The notes under the pieces were generated by a model that saw only the letters and a list, made by a program, of their open reading frames with translations, did not search any database and had not been told where the DNA came from. 10,683 nucleotides of DNA from JBFLVQ01 sp040758525 (lineage in GTDB: Bacteria > Acidobacteriota > Blastocatellia > Chloracidobacteriales > JADJPF01), in the NCBI GenBank assembly GCA_040758525.1, contig JBFLVQ010000310.1, positions 1-10,683 on the forward strand, read 5' to 3'. The position numbers and the translations under genes are program-made. Shown here piece by piece: positions 6,959-10,683 of this stretch (position 1 is the stretch's first letter; every line of letters starts with the position of its first letter).

Positions 6959-7026
6959 GATACAGGATTTGAACCTGTTACTTTATGCTTACGAAGCATA
7001 CGCTCTACCAAATGAGCTAATCGCAT
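6951..7026 (-). tRNA. tRNA-Thr(CGU), encoded CCA, atypical acceptor stem
   Basis: A 76-nt cloverleaf with every canonical part: T8, A14, G18-G19 in the D loop, 4-bp D stem, 5-bp anticodon stem TATGC/GCATA, loop TTCGTAA with anticodon CGT (7-nt loop), 5-nt variable loop, T stem ACAGG/CCTGT, T loop TTCAAAT, discriminator A73 and genomic CCA. The loop matches bacterial tRNA-Thr(CGU), reading ACG. The acceptor stem ATGCGAT/ATCGTGT pairs at all seven positions but is unusual: A1-U72, U2-G71 and G3-U70. It lacks the G1-C72 and C2-G71 pairs that bacterial ThrRS uses, and carries the G3:U70 pair that is the main AlaRS identity element. The 3' CCA overlaps the start of the ORF at 6958 by 8 nt on the same strand. 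Confidence 0.9.
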
Positions 7027-7070
7027 GTAAGCTTCTATGGTAGGGACGCGGCAAAACTTAAAATTTCATA

Positions 7071-7108
7071 GGGTTGACTAGCAAGCTAATTCAATAAGCA
7101 TTCAACCC
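7071..7108 (-). other. Hairpin between the tRNA-like element and tRNA-Thr
   Basis: GGGTTGA (7071-7077) pairs perfectly with TCAACCC (7102-7108) around a 24-nt AT-rich interior that can itself form a weak helix (GCT/AGC and inner pairs). On the minus strand it begins 2 nt after the discriminator base of the initiator-like element. It lacks a following T-run. It may mark an RNA-processing site or be a remnant of a third tRNA-like body. Confidence 0.5.
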
Positions 7109-7110
7109 GA

Positions 7111-7181
7111 TTGCGGGAGCTGGTACTGCCCCAGCACGACCAAAGTTTATGAGACTTAGTTGTGGACTTCCTCTTCCCGCG
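7111..7181 (-). ncRNA. Initiator-tRNA-like element with abnormal T-loop and no D stem
   Basis: Reading on the minus strand: acceptor CGCGGGA (7181-7175) pairs with TCCCGCA (7118-7112) in six pairs, leaving C1:A72 unpaired, the hallmark of bacterial initiator tRNA. The anticodon loop is CTCATAA (CAU) with stem AAGT/ACTT, the variable region begins GGTCG as in initiators, and a 5-bp T stem GCTGG/CCAGC closes a 7-nt loop, then A73. It departs from a real tRNA-fMet in that the T loop is GGCAGTA instead of TTCRANY, no D stem forms in the 16 nt available, the three G:C anticodon-stem pairs are absent, and no CCA is encoded. Preserved stems with replaced bases argue against simple decay. It is a tRNA mimic or a pseudogene, not a normal initiator. 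Confidence 0.55.
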
Positions 7182-7214
7182 AAATAAATCTTTTCTGTGG
7201 AAGGCTCTTATCAA

Positions 7215-7226
7215 TTGGCGTGCCAA
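7215..7226. promoter_or_regulatory. Palindromic operator-like site TTGGC-GT-GCCAA
   Basis: Perfect 5-bp half sites TTGGC (7215-7219) and GCCAA (7222-7226) separated by 2 bp. It lies between a candidate minus-strand promoter and the initiator-like element, where a repressor would block entry into the tRNA unit. Binding is inferred from symmetry and position only. Confidence 0.35.
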
Positions 7227-7228
7227 AA

Positions 7229-7257
7229 ATCATGATTAAGTCTTATGTCATTATCAA
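7229..7257 (-). promoter_or_regulatory. Candidate sigma-70-type promoter for the tRNA unit
   Basis: On the minus strand TTGATA (7257-7252) is followed after 17 nt by CATGAT (7234-7229), a poor -10. It would start transcripts about 40 nt before the initiator-like element. Only the -35 and the spacing are good. Confidence 0.25.
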
Positions 7258-7395
7258 TAAAATAGATAGGTGTACAGATAGAGTAACTAGCCAGTTTCAA
7301 GATCAAAATAGGCTTATCTTTTTTACTAATTAGCTAGAATAATAGATAATGATATTATCGAGTTGATCTTTTACTGGTGATTGTATGAGTCACTA

Positions 7396-7434
7396 GAAAA
7401 AGTAAAAGGGCGCCGAACATTTGCTTGCGCCCTT
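7396..7434 (-). terminator. Rho-independent terminator of the MBL/lamin-tail gene
   Basis: AAGGGCGC (7406-7413) and GCGCCCTT (7427-7434) form an 8-bp GC-rich stem with a 13-nt loop. On the minus strand it is followed by TTTTACTTTTTC (7407-7396). It lies 32 bp past the stop of the gene ending at 7466 and separates it from the tRNA unit. Between 7182 and 7395 I also see the palindrome GATAAT-GAT-ATTATC (7345-7359) but no gene. Confidence 0.88.
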
Positions 7435-7465
7435 ATCATAAGATATCCATTGGCAAGTAGATCTA

Positions 7466-8947
7466 TCAAGGTGTAGCGCTATTCTTAGCCTTAGGTGTAC
7501 CATTTATTAGTTGACCGCCACTATCGCTGCCATTACGAATAGCACCATTATTAGATCTCCAATTAGAGGCCAGATCTCCTGATTGAGTTACACTAACACG
7601 CTCCATTGTACGGTGTGCGTTAGTATTATCTCCTGCATACCAAGCGCCGCCGGTTGAGTTTACGATATCAATATTTTTTCCTGTGGAATCTACTAAGACA
7701 AGCTTATCTCCAGTATTAGCCAGACTCAATCCTGAGACTATTAAATTTGCCGCTACCGAAGTTGCTGATTGTGAACGTTCGATTAGATAATAACCACCGG
7801 CAGGAATCGTTCCTGAGAGATTATAAGTTTGTGCGCCATTATCATCTACAATTTTCCAGGCATTTAACGAGATACTTTGAGAAGTTGGATTATATAGTTC
7901 TATCCATTCATCATTGGGGCTTGTTGCTGAGCCAGACCAACCAATTTCATTGATGACCACATTGAGATTTCCCCCACTATTAGTGCCATCTGTTGAGTAT
8001 GTTAGGTTATAGCCAGTAGCAACAATAGTGTAACTGGAACCATTAATAGTAAATTCGATATCTCCACCTACACGTACTTTAGGGCTATTTCCACCACTGC
8101 CTGCTTGTGTCTGCCAAATATTGATCATATTGGCTGAGTTTGTCAGGCGATCTAATACATCTTGAGTGGGATGTCCAAATGTGTTGCCATCACCCAAAGA
8201 GATCACCGATTGTTCGGCTTTCAAGGTATTAACCCAGGTTTGATTAGTTGAAGTGCGTGAACCATGATGACTCACATGCATAACATCAACATCACCAATA
8301 TAGGGTGCGAGTTTTGTCTCGACATCTGGTTTAGTTACCCCGCCACTGCTACCCCCACCAGTAAGATCTGAAGCAATGATATAATCGAATGTTCCATAAC
8401 GAATAACAATTGCTATCGAGCGTGCATTCTCATCAATGTTACCATCAGAGCCAGTAGTGCTGACAGTACCATTAGGGGTTTGTCCATCGACCGCCACACA
8501 CTCAGCGGTTGCTCCTGCACCAAGATCAATAATCTGTTTCAGCAAAATGGTCTTGCGTTTTGAGCCAACCGCATTGACATAGTCAGTAAAGGTCTGTGTA
8601 GTGTAAGATCCGCCGCGGTCATAGCTACTGTTTGTTATTGTGATACCAGTAGCCAGTAACTCATCGATCGAACCAATATGATCGGCATGATAGTGGCCAG
8701 CAATAAAGTAGTTTAGTGATGTCAAGCCATATTTATTAAAGATCTGGCGTAGCTTTGCACCATTTCCACTGGGGCCGGCATCAAAGAGCAGCGTAGTACC
8801 ATTGGGCCCAATCACCAATGTTGAATCTCCTTGCCCAACATTAATATGTACTATTTTAAGCTGTTGTGCAGAAACAACAGATGTAAAGCAGACAGAACAT
8901 CCAACGAAAATAACTATCCGAAGTAAACTTAGAACAGTTTTGTGCAT
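7466..8947 (-). CDS. Secreted ComEC-like metallo-beta-lactamase fold protein with lamin-tail domain
   Basis: A 493-residue protein. Residues 1-27 are a signal peptide ending V-S-A before Gln-Gln. Residues about 29-300 form a metallo-beta-lactamase domain of the ComEC/Rec2 type: V-G-Q-G-D-S (37-42), F-D-A-G (55-58), H85-x-H87-x-D89-H90 as metal ligands, Asp194 in I-A-S-D-L-T, and H-V-S-H-H-G-S (224-230), as in the DNA-uptake protein's hydrolase domain. Residues about 328-485 are a lamin-tail domain (V-V-I-N-E-I-G, D-E-W-I-E-L-Y-N-P, W-K-I-V-D-D). There are no membrane channel segments, so it is not a full ComEC. It is probably an exported phosphodiesterase or nuclease, with the lamin-tail part aiding binding to DNA or the cell surface. 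ATG 8947 has an excellent AAAGGAGGAG site (8960-8951). It appears to be a single-gene unit with its own terminator at 7396-7434. Confidence 0.9.
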   Translation of the reverse strand: MHKTVLSLLRIVIFVGCSVCFTSVVSAQQLKIVHINVGQGDSTLVIGPNGTTLLFDAGPSGNGAKLRQIFNKYGLTSLNYFIAGHYHADHIGSIDELLATGITITNSSYDRGGSYTTQTFTDYVNAVGSKRKTILLKQIIDLGAGATAECVAVDGQTPNGTVSTTGSDGNIDENARSIAIVIRYGTFDYIIASDLTGGGSSGGVTKPDVETKLAPYIGDVDVMHVSHHGSRTSTNQTWVNTLKAEQSVISLGDGNTFGHPTQDVLDRLTNSANMINIWQTQAGSGGNSPKVRVGGDIEFTINGSSYTIVATGYNLTYSTDGTNSGGNLNVVINEIGWSGSATSPNDEWIELYNPTSQSISLNAWKIVDDNGAQTYNLSGTIPAGGYYLIERSQSATSVAANLIVSGLSLANTGDKLVLVDSTGKNIDIVNSTGGAWYAGDNTNAHRTMERVSVTQSGDLASNWRSNNGAIRNGSDSGGQLINGTPKAKNSATP

Positions 8948-9064
8948 TATCTCCTCCTTTCAATTGTCTTGCGATGCTCCCAGCTTGGTTAAAGGTTAAC
9001 AGAAAGGTGATACTCCCTTGATTGATTTGATCAGACTATATGAGCAGAGTTTATCAGGGGAGAA

Positions 9065-9077
9065 TTACCAATGGTAA
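9065..9077. promoter_or_regulatory. Palindrome TTACCA-A-TGGTAA upstream of the MBL gene
   Basis: A perfect 6-1-6 inverted repeat 118 bp upstream of the MBL/lamin-tail start. A related pair ATGGTA/TACCAT recurs at 9276-9296 in the same intergenic region. It could be an operator; no matching promoter was convincing. The rest of 8961-9220 shows no gene. Confidence 0.3.
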
Positions 9078-9220
9078 GGCTATCATAAAGATATCACTAA
9101 GGAAAGCTGGTGTTTCATTAGCCAAAATGACAACACCCTCCAGGATTATATAGTTCAAGGTGGAAGATGAATTGAAATTGCGTACATTAACAGTATGTTC
9201 TGCTTATTACAGACTAATTC

Positions 9221-9319
9221 TAAGTAATAACCGCCTTTTCTTGAATGGCTATTATCAATACTGCTTTAATTGGCAATGGTAGCGTAAAATTACCATAAGA
9301 AATAGACAGTTATTACTTA
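9221..9319. repeat. 11-bp inverted repeat around an AT-rich core
   Basis: TAAGTAATAAC (9221-9231) is the exact reverse complement of GTTATTACTTA (9309-9319), 77 bp apart. A second stem, ATGGTA/TACCAT (9276-9281, 9291-9296), sits inside. The size suits a small non-autonomous element or a folded 3' region of the gene ending at 9333, which lacks another visible terminator. Confidence 0.4.
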
Positions 9320-9332
9320 TTTAGTACTTATC

Positions 9333-9737
9333 TCAACTCTTTTTTTCTGAACTACTTTCAGTAGACTTACTACTACTTTTAGCAGTATGTTTTTTCATAA
9401 GCCTGGATTTGGCAATAGATGCAGTAGCTTTTGATAAGCTACTCTTTGATTCTCTAGAAGAGGTGCGCTTTGATGGCTGAGGTTGGCTCCCACTTACCGC
9501 TTGTTTATTAACCCTTTTCAGCATATGTTTTCTCTTCATTGCTTCGCTAATCTTTTTCCGTGCTGCCTTACTTAACCTGCGTCGCTTAGCTTTTTTGGTA
9601 GGTGTAGCATCAGATTGATTTCGTTTAGATGCATCTTGAGTGCCATATCTTGATCTTAAGAAATCGATGGTTCTGTCGATTTCATCCCGTTCTTGAGTAA
9701 GCTTCTGGATAACTCCTCGCAAGGCTGTTTTGGCCAT
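9333..9737 (-). CDS. Small very basic coiled-coil/histone-H1-like protein, nucleic-acid binding suspected
   Basis: A 134-residue protein. Residues 1-30 are an amphipathic helix (A-L-R-G-V-I-Q-K-L-T-Q-E-R-D-E-I-D-R-T-I-D-F-L) likely to dimerise. A basic cluster K-K-A-K-R-R-R-L-S-K-A-A-R-K-K-I-S-E-A-M-K-R-K lies at about 49-71; an A-A-R-K-(K/R)-I block of this kind recurs in small acidobacterial proteins. The C-terminal half is low-complexity Ser/Lys, like H1 tails. There is no membrane segment or cysteine. I chose ATG 9737 over TTG 9743 because AAGGAG (9750-9745) lies 7 nt before the ATG. Nucleoid or RNA binding is the likely role, inferred from charge and composition. An inverted repeat at 9767-9786 sits where a repressor would act. 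Confidence 0.75.
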   Translation of the reverse strand: MAKTALRGVIQKLTQERDEIDRTIDFLRSRYGTQDASKRNQSDATPTKKAKRRRLSKAARKKISEAMKRKHMLKRVNKQAVSGSQPQPSKRTSSRESKSSLSKATASIAKSRLMKKHTAKSSSKSTESSSEKKS

Positions 9738-9766
9738 TAGCAATCTCCTTCAATAGATAGTTAGTA

Positions 9767-9786
9767 GTTGATAATACTCGATCAAC
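9767..9786. promoter_or_regulatory. Inverted repeat GTTGAT-N8-ATCAAC upstream of the basic protein gene
   Basis: Perfect 6-bp half sites spaced by 8 bp, centred about 40 bp upstream of ATG 9737. This is typical for a dimeric regulator site over a promoter. The regulator is not known. Confidence 0.35.
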
Positions 9787-9887
9787 AAGTAAATTATTGA
9801 GTTAATTCTTTTCTCAGCTTGAATTTTATTTGCTTTGCAAGTATAGGGATTACGGCGCATATCCTCTCCAGGTAGGTTTACTATGAG

Positions 9888-9927
9888 ATATCTCCTACGA
9901 TCCAACGTGGTAAATAGTAGGAGATAT
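9888..9927. repeat. 11-bp inverted repeat with 18-nt loop
   Basis: ATATCTCCTAC (9888-9898) and GTAGGAGATAT (9917-9927) are exact reverse complements. No T-run follows on either strand, so it is not a classical terminator. Each arm carries a Shine-Dalgarno-like AGGAG on one strand, but no start codon follows. Confidence 0.5.
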
Positions 9928-10115
9928 GGTTAGCGTTGCCGCCATAGTGGCCCTCCTGAGCATAATAATTTAGCCGATTTTGTAGGTAATACTGGGGTGT
10001 ATGCAAGTTATTGTATATTAACTATACAAGATTTCCAATAGCCAGGCACTAAACCTTATCCATTGATAAAATAATTCTTGCTTATTACTGCCGACTTGTG
10101 TTAAAAAATGCGCCA

Positions 10116-10145
10116 TTGTTGAGAATAGGTAATTTTGAATATTAA
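10116..10145 (+). promoter_or_regulatory. Weak candidate promoter for the 10237 gene
   Basis: TTGTTG (10116-10121) and TATTAA (10140-10145) are separated by 18 bp in AT-rich DNA. The start point would be about 85 nt before the start codon. Both boxes match only in part. Confidence 0.25.
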
Positions 10146-10236
10146 TAGACTAACTTCGATGAAGTATTTTGTGGTGCTGTCAGGGTTACTAAAACTAGGT
10201 TTAGACTAGTAGAGCCTATTTTAGAAAGGAGAGTAT

Positions 10237-10683
10237 ATGTCCTGCTGGAGAGCGCTGCAGGACTTCGTTGAAGTACTGACGAATATATCCTCACAAGTAA
10301 TAGCTGCTGATCATATTAGCAATCAGCGGCCTGCTACTCTACAGGATTTACCCGCCATTGTTGTAATTCTCCAGGAAATTAAAGAGAATCCTATTGGTAT
10401 TGGTGGATTGATCGGGGTAGAGCGATCTGGTGAACAATGGCAAGAGATCACTGGCCAGCGCAGCGTAGGAACACTTCTAGTCGAGATTTGGAGTGTCGAT
10501 ACGGTACAAGCAAGAGATATTACTGATGCCTTATTTCAAGTTATACAACAACAACAGATTTTGATTAGAAGTAAAGGCTTTGTTAAGTTGACTGTTAATA
10601 GTGTTGCTGCGATTGTAGAGACAGATTTAAACACACAAGGAGCTGAGAGAGCGAGCAAGATGGTAATTGAATATTTAATGATC
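10237..10683 (+). CDS. Unrecognised protein, 3'-truncated by the window, possibly from a tail-like structure cluster
   Basis: 149 codons are open from ATG 10237 to the window end with no stop. The start is set by AAAGGAG (10225-10231) 5 nt upstream. The protein has an N-terminal helix, then L-P-A-I-V-V-I-L-Q-E-I-K-E-N-P. A beta-rich core follows with paired G-I-G-G-L-I-G-V-E and G-T-L-L-V-E-I-W-S strands, then a helix (A-R-D-I-T-D-A-L-F-Q-V-I-Q-Q-Q) and further strands. A strand-helix layout of this kind is seen in phage tail completion or terminator proteins and related proteins of contractile injection systems. I offer that as a weak resemblance, not an identification. There is no signal peptide and no cysteine except near the N-terminus (Cys3). 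Confidence 0.7.
   Translation, partial: MSCWRALQDFVEVLTNISSQVIAADHISNQRPATLQDLPAIVVILQEIKENPIGIGGLIGVERSGEQWQEITGQRSVGTLLVEIWSVDTVQARDITDALFQVIQQQQILIRSKGFVKLTVNSVAAIVETDLNTQGAERASKMVIEYLMI

Larger units (their letters stand above)
9787..10236. other. Intergenic AT-rich region without a gene
   Basis: No coding region is supported on either strand. It holds the inverted repeat at 9888-9927 and the promoter region of the gene at 10237. The rest, about 35 percent GC by eye, shows nothing I can name. Confidence 0.6.

Noticed and set aside
8802..8999. Plus-strand open frame opposite the signal peptide region of the MBL gene
   Set aside because: Antisense to a strongly supported gene start; no ribosome site.
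9738..9743. TTG 9743 as start of the basic protein
   Set aside because: It would lie only 1 nt after AAGGAG; ATG 9737 has normal spacing.

Overview
The window carries bacterial DNA with dense genes, moderate GC and clear Shine-Dalgarno sites. The protein set is a secreted or membrane-anchored TPR-CHAT protein, a divergent sigma factor, a cysteine-free anti-sigma-like membrane protein, a SpoIIAA/STAS-like small protein and a basic protein with an Arg/Lys-Ala-Ala-Arg-Lys-Lys-Ile motif. It reminds me of Acidobacteriota, Blastocatellia type, but that taxonomic guess rests on family memory only and is modest.

Layout. 1-4880 (+) is a three-gene operon: TPR-CHAT protease-like protein, sigma factor (16 nt gap), and a single-pass anti-sigma-like protein (8 nt overlap). 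A hairpin terminator at 4921-4949 serves the genes arriving from the right. 4986-5736 (-) holds a small Cys/His-rich protein and a STAS-like protein. 5737-7181 is the odd region. Read on the minus strand it contains an initiator-tRNA-like element (7181-7111), a strong hairpin (7108-7071), a structurally perfect tRNA-Thr(CGU) with an unusual acceptor stem (7026-6951), and an all-helical ORF of unknown family. That ORF starts inside the 3' end of the tRNA and carries an apparent frameshift near its C-terminus. Beyond it lie about 650 bp without an intact gene but rich in hairpins. 7466-8947 (-) is a secreted metallo-beta-lactamase/lamin-tail protein with its own terminator. 9333-9737 (-) is a small very basic protein. 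9738-10236 is intergenic with inverted repeats. 10237 to the window end (+) starts an unrecognised gene that may belong to a phage-tail-like or injection-system cluster.

How the genes may work together. The first operon pairs a predicted extracytoplasmic caspase-like protease with a sigma factor and a membrane protein whose N-terminus looks like a sigma-binding domain and whose C-terminus should face the same compartment as the protease. A protease-controlled sigma release circuit is the most natural reading, but it is an inference. The tRNA/ORF region is the best candidate for something undescribed: a tRNA with a threonine anticodon but a G3:U70 acceptor pair, beside an initiator-like RNA with an abnormal T-loop, physically fused to a conserved-looking protein gene. 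Decay of a mobile or defence island is the main competing explanation.
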